From contig NC_083341.1 of NCBI RefSeq assembly GCF_019175385.1, positions 19,352,203-19,416,202 on the forward strand: a stretch of 64,000 bases of DNA. The letters are read 5' to 3'. A model generated the notes under the pieces. The model saw only the letters and a list, made by a program, of their open reading frames with translations. It was not told the origin of the DNA and did no database searches. This document shows, one piece after another, positions 11,575 to 23,545 of the stretch (position 1 is the first letter of the stretch; the number at the start of each line of letters is the position of its first letter). Source of the DNA: Lycium barbarum. Its lineage: Eukaryota > Streptophyta > Magnoliopsida > Solanales > Solanaceae. Position numbers and translations under genes: made by a program.

Positions 11575-14175
11575 TAGTATTATTATTATGCTACCAGTAT
11601 TACTATAATTCACGTTTTCATCATTTTAGCATATTTTTACCAGCTTACGCACGCATATCACATTTATCTTCGCATAATTAAATAATAGTGTTTATTTACT
11701 GTGGATTTTCGAAATATTATTTCACGGCTATTACAACACCATTTTTATTATTTGAGCATTAATAATTGCATATTTTATATTAAGTAATATTTTAACACAC
11801 GTTAGTATAGAGTTATTTAAATAGGTCTTTTATTTAAATGTAGTAGTCCAATCAACTCATACTATTTTTGGACCAATTCATAAAATCAGCCAAAAAGAAA
11901 ATTGACTGAGTCCAGCCCAAATGGGCGCGACCCGGCCCAAGTTCTTTTCAGTTAAGGGGTAATACCCCTTTAATGTTTCATTTTCATACCAAACCCACCG
12001 CTATACTCTCTCCCCTTTACCCCTAAACCCTAAGCCGCCGCCCCATCCCTTCTCTCTCTCTTTCCCTCTTCTCCTTCATCGTCTTTCTTACCTCTGCCAC
12101 CTCCACCTTCTCTTGTCCCCCCACACTTCTGCCACCCCCATTTCACCCTGTTCCCCATGCTCCTCCTTCCCTCTTCCTTCAAATAAAGAGAAAATCTATA
12201 AAGAGAGGGGAGATATTCGAAATGAAGGGGGGACTAAAAATCAGATCAAAAACCCGAAATAAAAAAAGATCTTGAACGCAGAAATCCCCTAGAAACTGAG
12301 GCTTTCAAATCGCAAAGAAAATCCCCTAGAAATAGAGGTTCGAATTCGGAGAAATCGCAGAAATTCCCCATAGCCAATATTAGTTTCTTTTAGCAGTATT
12401 GTTTGATATCGAGTCGAAATCCACACCCTGTTTTGTTCTGTTTTGCCTTTGGCATCCGTTCGGATTCGAAGGGTATATAAATTCGGGTTTTTCTTAGTGT
12501 TTCGAAGTAGATTTGAAGTGTTCGAGGTTAGATCGAAACCTCCGCCTCACTTCGCTGCACCCGAAGAAGGTAATTTCTCCTCCTTTAAGCCATTTTGCTT
12601 ACAGTCGGGTCTATATGTATGTCTACTCTGTTTGGTGTTTTAGATGAGCTCGTTTTAGTTTGTTTGTGTGCTGATTTTATTTCCTGTTTGTTATGTGTTT
12701 GTTAATATTTGTGATTGATTGTTAAAATTAATGGTTAGTTTAGCATTGTTAGCAGCTTTAGCATTATAAGTCTGTTCCGTTTAGTTTAATATAGTGTCGT
12801 TTGCTTATATGTTAGTTTAGCAGCTATTGCATTATTACTTTAATGTAGTCCAGTTTTCAGTTTGGTGTTAGTTTTTGTCGTTGTGATTAGTCTTAAGTAT
12901 GTTGTTAGTTCTTATGTGAGTTTGGATATCACTAAACCATGTGTTTATGGATGCTGTCTAGTACCCTATTTGAATGGTGTTCATGTTTAATCCATCTTAG
13001 TCATGTATTCTCATGTAATCAGGCCATGCTTAAATCGATAATTTCCTCACATGCCTACTAGTTTTGAGCCTAAGTTTGCATGTACATTTAACTGTTGTCG
13101 TTTGTTATACTACATGTTTGTTAGTATGTTCATTAGTTGATAGTTTGTATACTCTGTTTGGTACAGTAGCACGCTTAAAGATCAATTTGCTATGTGGTTC
13201 TCTCTTGACTGGCCCTCCCTTGAAGATCCATGGGAGGTCTTAAAGCCCGACAAAATGTTAAAGGGACTCATTTTCTAATTATGTGGTGTCTTTGCATGCA
13301 AATGAATTCGAAGAAGTGTCGAAGCTTTAGCATGACTGTCTGAGTTTGTATTCATTTAGTTTGACATAGAAACTGTTCTGAGTTTGTTTGGACTGAATGA
13401 TGAGTCTTGATCCCTTAATAGACATTCCTTATTTGTTTTCTTATGCTAATTTGAAGATATATCTAGATGAAAGCTTAATCTTAAAATGATCCTAACTTGC
13501 CAAGGATGTGCTAGTGAATTTGTTTGAAATGTGTGCTGGTCTGTAATACATTATTATTGGTCATAGCTGTTTAGTTTACATAGGTGTTTGTTTGAGCAGG
13601 TCTTGTATGCCATTTTGGCTATTTATGCCCATCTGCACATCTTTCCTTTTTCCCTCAAGTCTTGAAAGCATATCTCCAGTTTCAATCCCTTTAAATTGAT
13701 TACCGATCTTGAGTTTACATTAAAGTTTAGACTAGAGGATTTGTTAATCATGTTTGTGTGCACTAGCCTTTTTATGATTGGTTGGCTTGTCTCGGTTATA
13801 TGATGATTTAGCCATGTGTAGTTTGTGTCTGCAACTATTCTTATTATACCATATAAGATCGATTTATTTAGTCATATTCCAGGTTAGCCTACAGCCTGCC
13901 TAAGTAGATCTTCACATGCTTAATTTCCTGCTAACATAGTAGTTTAAATCTATTGTTGTTCTGTATGATTGGTTATAGATCGTGCTATTAAATTTATGGT
14001 TTCATGCATTCAAGTATTATGACCTGGGCTCGTATTTGGTGTTTTCAATTGCTTAAGTCTTTTGTAGTTTAGCATAACCCTTTGGAAATTCATTGGTACT
14101 TGCTTGTGCTCACTTTTAATTGGTTTCAGTCATCTATAATTTGTTAAAATGAACTTAGTATGATTTAACATATTA
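11381..14175 (+). mobile_element. Partial 5' LTR (copy 2)
   Basis: Homologous to the first 2.8 kb of copies 1 and 3 but clearly more diverged. For example, it lacks 11 bp in the CT-rich leader near 12087, reads CGCCGCCCC where the others read CGCCGTCCC, and has a shorter TTA tract. It stops after AACATATTA, where copy 3 continues with CTAGTA. Confidence 0.85.
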
Positions 14176-14179
14176 TACT

Positions 14180-14756
14180 AAGTATGTTGCGGATTCAACT
14201 TTCAAACAGGGGTTACAAGTGTAAACTTCTCCAACCCTGTCTTATTTACACATATATTTCTTTATTGCTAACAATTGTTTTTAGCTTGTGGCTTTTGACA
14301 ATATTAAAGTTGGCGTCACACATCAACTCGTGGAACTATTTCTTCGGCAGCGAACTGGGGCAATTTGTTGGAAGGATAATCAGACTTCTCGACAAGGGTC
14401 AAGGATCTACCTCGAACACTCATCTCCAACCCCAAATATTCCGTCTGCAATCCAGCATATCCAATTTTCAAAATTTTCGAGTTTCTACCATAAGACCCAG
14501 TGTCATCATAATTCGACACTGGGACAATATTTTGCAAAGATTCGTGCCAATCGGGGTACATTATTTATAGGAGTCGTAGTAATCTAGAACGACACACGAC
14601 CTGATTCTCATGTAGCCCGAGATATGTAGGCAACTCGGAGACAGGAGTTCGGCCATAATCCTCTCAAATTTCCTTTAGCCGGGATAAAATAGGCTATTGA
14701 GTCAACGTCTTTGCCCGAAAATTCTTTTCATCATTACCGGGCAAAGAGGGACAAGC
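14180..14756 (+). mobile_element. Internal 3' remnant with polypurine region
   Basis: Near-identical to 6229-6805, including the GGGCAAAGAGGGA run before the LTR. Nothing upstream of 6229 (minisatellite, 101-bp repeats, gag-pro) is represented. The junction with the 5' LTR carries the extra bases TACT at 14176-14179. Confidence 0.85.
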
Positions 14757-14913
14757 CGTTGACACCCAATTTTGTCCCGCCTCTCCTCCGAAATACCTAT
14801 TTGCGCTTCTAATATTTTTTGGCAAATTAAAAAAAAATATATATTTATATTTTACTATAATTATTAGCTTCTTATCAATACCCGCGTTTCATTATTCTAT
14901 TACAGTTACTAGC

Positions 14914-14959
<46 letters not shown>

Positions 14960-17900
14960 TAGTATTATTATTATGCTACCAGTATTACTATAATTCACGT
15001 TTTCATCATTTCAGCATATTTTTACCAGCTTACGCACACACATCACATTTATCTTCGCATAATTAAATAATAGTGTTTATTTACTGTGAATTTTCGAAAT
15101 ATTATTTCACGGCTATTACAACGCCATTTTTATTATTTGAGCATTAATAATTGCATATTTTATATTAAGTAATATTTTAACACACGTTAGTATAGAGTTA
15201 TTTAAATAGGTCTTTTATTTAAATGTAGTAGTCCAATCAACTCATACTATTTTTGGACCAATTCATAAAATCAGCCCATAAGAAAATTGACCGAGTCCAG
15301 CCCAAATGGGCGCGACCCGACCCAAGTTCTTTTCAGTTAAGGGGTAATACCCCTTTAATGTTTCATTTTCATACCAAACCCACCGCTATACTCTCTCCCC
15401 TTTACCCCTAAACCCTAAGCCGCCGTCCCATCCCTTCTCTCTCTCTTTCCCTCTTCTCCTTCATCGTCTTTCTCTCCCCCACGTTACCTCTGCCACATCC
15501 ACCTTCTCTTGTCCCCCCACGCTTCTGCCACCCCCATTTCACCCTGTTCCCCACGCTCCTCCTTCCCTCTTCCTTCAAACAAAGACAAAATCTATAAAGA
15601 GAGGGGAGATATTCGAAATGAAGGGGGGACTAAAAATCAGATCAAAAACCCGAAATAAAAAAAGATCTTGAACGCAGAAATCCCCTAGAAACTGAGGCTT
15701 TCGAATCGCAAAGAAAATCCCCTAGAAATAGAGGTTCGAATTCGGAGAAATCGCAGAAATTCCCCATAGCCAATATTAGTTTCTTTTAGCAGTATTGTTT
15801 GATATCGAGTCGAAATCCACACCCTGTTTTGTTCTGTTTTGCCTTTGGCATCCGTTCAGATTCGAAGGGTATACAAATTCGGGTTTTTCTTAGTGTTTCG
15901 AAGTAGATTTGAAGTGTTCGAGGTTAGATCGAAACCTCCGCCTCACTTCGCTGCACCCGAAGAAGGTAATTTCTCCTCCTTTAAGCCATTTTTCTTACAG
16001 TCGGGTCTATATGTATGTCTACTTTGTTTGGTGTTTTAGATGAGCTCGTTTTAGTTTGTTTGTGTGCTGATTTTATTTCCTGTTTGTTATGTGTTTGTTA
16101 ATATTTGTGATTGATTGTTAAAATTAATGGTTAGTTTAGCATTGTTAGCAGCTTTAGCATTATAAGTATGTTCCGTTTAGTTTAATATAGTGTCGTTTGC
16201 TTATATGTTAGTTTAGCTGCTATTGCATTATTACTTTAATGTAGTCCAGTTTTCAGTTTGGTGTTAGTTTTTGTCGTTGTGATTAGTGTTAAGGATGTTG
16301 TTAGTTCTTATGTGAGTTTGGATATCACTAAACCATGTGTTTATGGATGCTGTCTAGTACCCTATTTGAATGGTGTTCATGTTTAATCCATCTTAGTCAT
16401 GTATTCTCATGTAATCAGGCCGTGCTTAAATCGATAATTTCCTCACATGCCTACTAGTTTTGAGCCTAAGTTTTCCTGTACATTTAACTGTTGTCGTTTT
16501 TTATACTACATGTTTGTTAGTATGTTTATTAGTTGATAGTTTGTAAACTCTGTTTGGTACAGTAGCACGCTTAAAGATCAATTTGCTATGTGGTTCACTC
16601 TTGACTGGCCCTCCCTTGAAGATCCATGGGAGGTCTTAAAGCCCGACAAAATGTTAAAGGGACTCATTTTCTAATTATGTGGTGTCTTTGCATGCAAATG
16701 AATTCGAAGAAGTGTCGAAGCTTTTGCATGACTGTCTGAGTTTGTATTCATTTAGTTTGACATAGAAACTGTTCTGAGTTTGTTTGGACTGAATGATGAG
16801 TCTTGATCCCTTAATAGACATTCCTTATTTGTTTTCTTATGCTAATTTGAAGATATATCTAGATGAAAGCTTAATCTTAAAATGATCCTAACTTGCCAAG
16901 GATGTGCTAGTGAATTTGTTTGAAATATGTGCTGGTCTGTAATACATTAGTATTGGTCATAGCTGTTTAGTTTACATAGGTGTTTGTTTGAGCAGGTCTT
17001 GTATGCCATTTTGGCTATTTATGCCCATCTACACATCTTTCCTTTTTCCCTCAAGTCTTGAAAGCATATCTCCAGTTTCAATCCCTTTAAATTGATTACT
17101 GATCTTGAGTTTACATGAAAGTTTAGACTAGAGGATTTGTTAATCATGTTTGTGTGCACTAGCCTTTTTATGATTGGTTGGCTTGTCTCGGTTATATGAT
17201 GATTTAGCCATGTGTAGTTTGTGTCTGCAACTATTCTTATTATACCATATAAGATCGATTTATTTAGTCATATTCCAGGTTAGCCTACAGCCTGCCTAAG
17301 TAGATCTTCACATGCTTAATTTCCTGCTAACATAGTAGTTTAAATCTATTGTTGTTCTGTATGATTGGTTATAGATCGTGCTATTAAATTTATGGTTTCA
17401 TGCATTCAAGTATTATGACCTGGGCTCGTATTTGGTGTTTTCAATTGCTTAAGTCTTTTGTAGTTTAGCATAACCCTTTGGAAATTCATTGGTACTTGCT
17501 TGTGCTCACTTTTAATTGGTTTCAGTCATCTATAATTTGTTAAAATGAACTTAGTATGATTTAACATATTACTAGTATAGTTAGTAGATCTTGTTTGATA
17601 TAGGAGTTTCTTGGGACTGCTATGTTGGTTCTGTTAGTTGGATCATGATTCTATATCGACTCGTAATTTATGAAAACATGATTAGTTTAGACTTCAATGA
17701 CGTAGAGGATTCTGCTTAAGTCCAGTCCAGTTGGCATATGGCATTCTAAGTTGGTTTCTTGTGGTTAAATTCGTGTGATGAATCACCTGCAATGTTGTAG
17801 CATACTTGATCAAGACCTCCTGCCTAATACCTAGGACTGTAGCTGTTTTACTGGTATCATGTTGCACCCTCCCATGCTTACTGTATTTTTGAGGTTGGAC

Positions 17901-20247
17901 CTGTTATACTCTAAAGGACTGGTGGCTGCTTTTGGGGGGGATAAACAATTGATGGCTACATTTGCCCTTTGAAAAATGGATACTAGGATTGTTGTAGTTT
18001 TGAGTCAGGTTATTATAGTACTCTCGGGCTGTCCCCTTGTTTTTGTTGTTATCCAGCAGTTGCTTCTGGACTTAATTCATGATGTTCTTTTAAACTGAAT
18101 ATATTCTTTCATGATATGATCCTTGTTTGCTATTCTCTTACTGTCATTTTGTTTAAGAGATTTAAAAATACAAACATGAATTGGCTGAGTTCATCTCATA
18201 GCTTTGCTTTAAATTCTGTTCAAGTTCAGATAAAAATCCTAGTTTAATTTTGTTTTGAATTGGATACTTATTTCCTTTTCGTATCTGAAACATTCCTCTT
18301 TGGGCATGTCTCTTGGTTTGCTTCTACTCCCCTGCTCATTCCCTTGGCAGTGTCACCACTAATTGTATTATATCTACGATAATCTTCTTTCTTGCTTCGA
18401 TTAGCTTCAGTTAAATAAGATCAAAATACTTTATGTTAAACCTCCCTTTTTTTCAGTTTCAATTCTGTCCTGTTAATTTTGTTCACCCACTCATGCCTAA
18501 ATCTTTGAATGCTCAAGTCTGTAATAGTCCCTTCTTGAACTTAATTGTCGTCGCATGCATATTTGTGAAAAATTGATTCGGAACACTGATTTTCTGTTTG
18601 TGGTATGATATACCTCCAGGTATACATAGTATATGAACCTTAGTATACACCAAATGTATACAAAGATCACATATCAGTGTATACCTTTCAGGCATATCAG
18701 GTATACTCTGAATACTGTGCATATATCATTCATTGCATATGACTGAACTCCATACATGTCTAATGCCCAATAAATGTTATACGGTTTGATTCAGTTATGT
18801 TTGGTTGTTGCTCTGTTATATTATAGTAAGTGTGCGGTGGCTGAGTTATGTGTGCATAAGATATACTTAAATATATGCCTTATATACATAACCTGCCGAC
18901 CTGTTGAATTTGTATTTTTACATATTCCTCGATTAGATACTAATTCTTTTTCTTTCGTTTTATGCATAACCATCGCATGCGAGTCCGAGGGACTCGTTCT
19001 TCTTCCGCATTCGGTGTTGGGCTAAAGCCCAACGCAATCTCCCTCGGGTCAATCTACGTCCGCAGCAAAAATTCTGGGCTAAGCCGATACAGCAGCGGAC
19101 CACAGTAATACAATGAACTTATTGGGCTGAAGCCCAATGGCAGCAGCAGATCATAACAGCCCTAGAATGGGCCAAACCCGTTCAAACTTGTTATTTCCTT
19201 GGCTCAATTTTGTTTGTGTCTTTGACTGCTTTGACTAACACTTCAGTTCATTTTTAGCTTAGATGAATCTAGTGAATTGGTGGGGTTAGTTTAGAATAAT
19301 GGGTAGTTAACTTAAAGAGAACCAACAGTTAATTACCCAAGATTTCTTCTTCTCTTTTGTTAAATTATTCATAGTACTTATAATATCTATTTTTCATTAG
19401 AATAATTGACTTTCAAATGGCATGAGCGCACCTTTTAGACTAAAGGACTCCTTTTATTTCTTTATTATCTTAAAATTGGAAATGTGGCGGGCATGCAAAA
19501 ATGAATTCAGGTATGTTTTATAAATAACTTTCCAAGATCTGTCCAATTATGTTCATCTTTAGCCGAATATAGTCTAAATAAGTCAATAAAAAGAGAAAGA
19601 AACTCACATCCTTTTGCATCCTTTTTTTTTGTAAAAAATAAATCTAGACTTCTTTCTATGTCGTCATATTCATATAATATAATTTTATTCTAAGTTTAAA
19701 TTTGCTAAATCTCTTCTCAAAAGTTATTACTTATGGGCAAATTATCATATTTACTACAAGTCCTATCTTGAATGACATTTATTATATTTTCATATAAGGT
19801 CTTAGCAACATTTTAAGCTTTATTTAAATAACATTTAAAATTCTCTTTTATGAAAACTATATTTTATAAGTTTTATTTTTAAATAGCATTTTTATTTAAA
19901 GCCTTAACAATATTTATAAGTCTTATTTAAAAAACGGATTTCAAAGTCCTCGTGTATACAAATTCTCACCTTAATTAATTAACCTAAGTTTGGCCGGACA
20001 ACCGTAGTTAACGGATTCTAAAGGATGCTTAACCCCTTCCCTTTAGGATAATATAGAACCCTTACCTGGAATCATATTGGTTAAGCAGATTATTAACGGA
20101 GGTTTGGTTTTTACTTCACCTTAGTTAACATCTAGGTGTCCTAATTCACCGTTAAATTAATTAGGTGGCGACTCCTTGAATAAAACAAATGGGAATCACC
20201 AAAATGTTGTACTCCTAATTATAACCTGGTTAAAATGGGGTATGACA
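14757..20247 (+). mobile_element. Complete Ogre-like 3' LTR (copy 3)
   Basis: About 5.49 kb, from CGTTGACACCC to GGGGTATGACA, and the only full-length LTR of this subfamily here. It contains a TTA microsatellite (14914-14959) and a polypyrimidine-rich stretch (15430-15560), then a long T-rich region. Landmarks near the 3' end (a GCGAGTCCGAGGGACTCG-like segment near 18979, and GGTTAAAATGGGGT just before the end) recur in the solo LTR at 44000-47900. No domain-bearing ORF was seen. Confidence 0.85.
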
Positions 20248-21811
20248 GAGAAAACATAGAATAAGATCATAAATCTCATAAGGCGTCCATTCATATACTT
20301 TGGAATCTTAAAAAAAATAGTTATCATCCATGAATAAAATTGAGAAATCAAGAAATAGCTCAACATTCTTATATCGTCATTGAAATCATAACTTGGAACC
20401 TTTAAACATGGAATCATTCTCCTCATAGTCATCATAATAAAAACATATCCATCATTTTTGTCATAAGAGCATACAAAATCATAAACCTCTGTTTTGGAAG
20501 AATACGGACATTTTGGAAAACATTTATGGGTTATTGGGAAAGGAATCATGCCTTGGAATCATATACTTCTAACTTTTGAAAACAAAGAAGTTATGGAAGC
20601 ATTTAGGAAATCGTAACATATGAATCATGCCTTTGAAAGAAAGGGACGAGCCTTAACATACCTGGAAGATAATTTCCCGACTTCCAACTTTCTTCCTGTC
20701 TTGCAATTCACTTAAGATTATTCGTAGCCTCGTAATCTACATATACAACCATTCATACTATTGTTAGAATCATCATCATACGCTCGTCTTAAGCCCTTAA
20801 TTAAAATCCCTTTTAGATTCTGTCGAAATTCGGGCAGCATCTCCCATGTTTATATGCCTAGCCCGAAATTCCAATTTAGCAACCAACAACATCAACAACA
20901 ATATCCTCAAAATTCTACAAGATAATTATATGTATTTTCATCCAAAATTCTCTTCAAACGCAATCCATAAATCAACAACATCAACACAACAAACTATAAC
21001 CTCTATTCTTGCAAATATTCCTTAATCAAAGTTGATAAAGAGAGAGATTTAATGATTCATACCTTATTTTTACTAAGGTAGCAAGATCTTCCCTATCTAC
21101 TTGTTCCCAAGCTAACTCCACACAAATTGAAATTTATAATCGCGCCTACACGTTGTTCGGACTTCGATTAGTATTTCGTAGCTTGCATTTTGCTCAAAAT
21201 TCTCACTTTTGTGATGTAAGAGCTCCTTTTTGTATGCTGAAATTTCTGGAACAATTTGGAGAATTATGATGATGAAAAAGGGGGTTTTTAGCCCTTTTAT
21301 AGTGGGTTGGGTCGACAGTACTGTAGCAGCCCTGTTTCTACTTTGTCAGCTCAGTTTGTAATGCCCATAATTCTCTACTCTGATGTCCTATCGACGAGTG
21401 ATTTGTTGTATTATAAACTAGGCTCAACTAACTTCATTTTAGGCTTTTGTTTCACCTTAAAACTCCTAATATACTAGGAGATATGCCCCTCCAAAGTTGA
21501 CTAAAAAAATCTGCCCAACATTTCTCAAATTTTCGTCAAACTTATTTTCTTCAATTTTCTTGATCTCGAAATCTTCCGAAACTCTTCATACATGATATTT
21601 ATCATTTATTCTACATGATAATGGCCATGTTCTTGTGTTTCAAAATAGTCTTTCCCGATTACGACTTACGAGATCCTAATTCATCTTTTACTTCATTGTT
21701 ACATACTTCCCATGGCTTGTACCTTCCAAAACATCATGGGACGTTTCCGATACTCCATTACGACGGTGATGTACGTGACATGCTCATGCTCTGAAAGTGC
21801 GGGTTGTAACA

Positions 21812-22520
21812 ATATACATCTTTGTTCTGTTCTCTCCTATTTCTGCATTGCCTTTAGATTCTGTCACAATGTTAAACAATGGAACATTAAAAATTATAAA
21901 TCAACATAATCTATACTATATTAGAGATTACGAGAAATTGTGGACCTTAAGAATCTATAATAAACCTAATAAAATAAAGACAAACTGTTCGAATAGGAAG
22001 CCTGACATGTTATTGAACCCCAAGTCCCAGACTCCAAACCCCAAATTGTACAAATCTAAAGGATCTTGGACAAGTATATAGTAAACTGGGACACTGTCAA
22101 TCACCAACAGATATAGTTTCGACACATCATTGTCAATAATCGATCAATTGGTATATATACACTAAGGCCAATATTTTTCTAAAAAGTTATTAAATAAATA
22201 AATAAATATAATACAATAAGGGACTTGGAGGAGTTGATCAAGAAAAGAGAATGAAGAGTTTGATCAAGAAAATAGACAATGGAGGACTTTGAATTTTGGG
22301 TATGTTTTATAAAGTCCAGGGTGTATTGTTACTGTAGTAAATTTAAGAACTTTAATTTATTGTCGGCCAAAAAAATTTGTGATCTGTGAGTCGAAATAAT
22401 GCAATGTACTGGGCCAATAATAGACTACCTAACAAACGAGCATAGACGGACATCAAGTTGATGCTCGACCATTAACTATGAGGGATTATAAACTACATTG
22501 CTCTATAATAAATCAATGAC
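21812..22520. repeat. Outer copy of fold-back arm sequence
   Basis: 21930-22200 is a diverged direct repeat of 22540-22850. Both share GAAGCCTGA, an 'AAACCCCAAA(T/C)T' run, a TCAATxxCCAACAG...TATAGTTT stretch and TCGATCA(C/A)TTGGTATATAT. The bases between have no recognised feature. Confidence 0.65.
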
Positions 22521-23545
22521 ACGGACTACTGTAGACCATTATGATTGATGAAAAAGCAGAGAAACAAAGGCGACTGTCGAAATGGGAAGCCTGATGAATT
22601 TGCACAAGTCTAACGGATACCAAAATCTATATATAAAAAAATAAAATTCAAACCCTGAACCTCAAACCCCAAACCCCAATTTGCAAAGATATAAGGGACC
22701 ATGAATAGGTATATAATAATACGAGCAATTGTCAATAGCCAACAGTTATAGTTTAGGCTCGACTACTTGATTTGTCGATAATCGATCACTTGGTATATAT
22801 AAACTATGGCCAATCTTTGTCTAAAAATGTTATAAATAAATAAAATAAAATAAATAAAAAGATTTGATACTATTTAAAAATTATAATTAAGCTTTTATAC
22901 ATCATATGAGAGTCCACATCCATTAATGATCCAAAGAGTTTAAGGACAAATAATGGTCCTTAAATCACTAATATTTGTCTTAAAAAGCCATAAATAAATA
23001 AAATAATAAATAAAAATACTTGATACTATTTAAATATTATAATTACACTTTAATAAATCATATGAGAGTCCCCATCCATTAGATACATGATCCAAAGAAT
23101 TTAATCACAAGTAATGATAATCAGAACACTACTATCCAATTAGTCTGACAACAAATTATTGTTCTCAAAGCATAACCTTGCTCGAAGGACAACCATTACT
23201 TGCCCTTAAACTATTTTGATCATTTCAATAATGGATAGGGACTCTCATATGATGTATTAAAGTGTAATAATAATATTTAAATAGTCTCAAACATATTTTA
23301 TTTTATTTTATTTTATTTTATTTTATTTATTTATGACTTTTTTAGACAAATATTAGTGATTTAAAGATCACTATTTGTCCGTAAACTCTTTGGATCATGT
23401 GTCTAATGGATGGGGACTCTCTTAAGTTGTATTAAAGTGTAGTTTAATGTTAAATAGTATTAATTCTTTTTATTTATTTTATTTTATTTACTTATGGCTT
23501 TTTTAGATTTGTGCAATTTGGGGTTTGGGGTTCACGTTTTTTTTG
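22520..23545. repeat. Fold-back: long inverted repeat, left arm and inner right arm
   Basis: The left arm (about 22520-23120) is matched in inverse orientation by about 23190-23540, and continues across the inserted solo LTRs into 28526-28625. Matching landmarks are ATATGAGAGTCCxCATCCATTA against its complement near 23230 and 23410, and AAAGGCGACTGT...GAATTTGCACAAGT near 22570 against its complement near 28540-28580. The centre is near 23150. Arms are roughly 0.6 kb and diverged. This suits a fold-back transposon or a MULE with long terminal repeats; I saw no coding sequence in it. Confidence 0.7.
23294..23330 (+). repeat. (ATTTT)n microsatellite
   Basis: About seven ATTTT units in the right fold-back arm. 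Related TAAA-rich tracts occupy the matching places of the left arm. Confidence 0.9.

Larger units (their letters stand above)
11381..20247 (+). mobile_element. Ogre-like element, internally deleted, TSD GAGAA
   Basis: Bounded by TGTTGACACC at 11381 and ...GGGGTATGACA at 20247, and flanked by the direct repeat GAGAA (11376-11380 and 20248-20252). It is inserted in the family A LTR. Order: partial 5' LTR 11381-14175, a 4-base filler, internal 3' remnant 14180-14756, and complete 3' LTR 14757-20247. All coding sequence is gone. The TSD shows that the two LTR ends belong to one integration event, so the missing middle was lost later. Confidence 0.9.
10364..21811 (-). mobile_element. Family A 5' LTR, split by an Ogre-like insertion
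   Basis: On the minus strand the LTR starts TGTTACAACCCGCAC at 21811 and ends ...GGGGAATGACA at 10364, followed by the primer site. Removing the insertion at 11381-20247 and one TSD leaves about 2.58 kb. It shares internal landmarks with the plus-strand LTR at 42761-49076, for example the CATACTCAGTAC...CGTACTGACGTCC stretch near its 3' end, and a short tandem array. No TSD can be checked: the partner LTR is absent, and the left side is interior sequence. Confidence 0.8.

Noticed and set aside
6233..14587. 128- and 99-aa ORFs at 6233-6636 and 14184-14587, identical between copies
   Set aside because: They lie in duplicated noncoding sequence before the LTR; overlapping frames on both strands are equally open.
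7896..16039. A 66-aa ORF found three times (7896, 12443, 15839) with nearly identical sequence
   Set aside because: Conserved only because the LTR is present in three copies; no recognisable domain and no codon-type divergence pattern visible.
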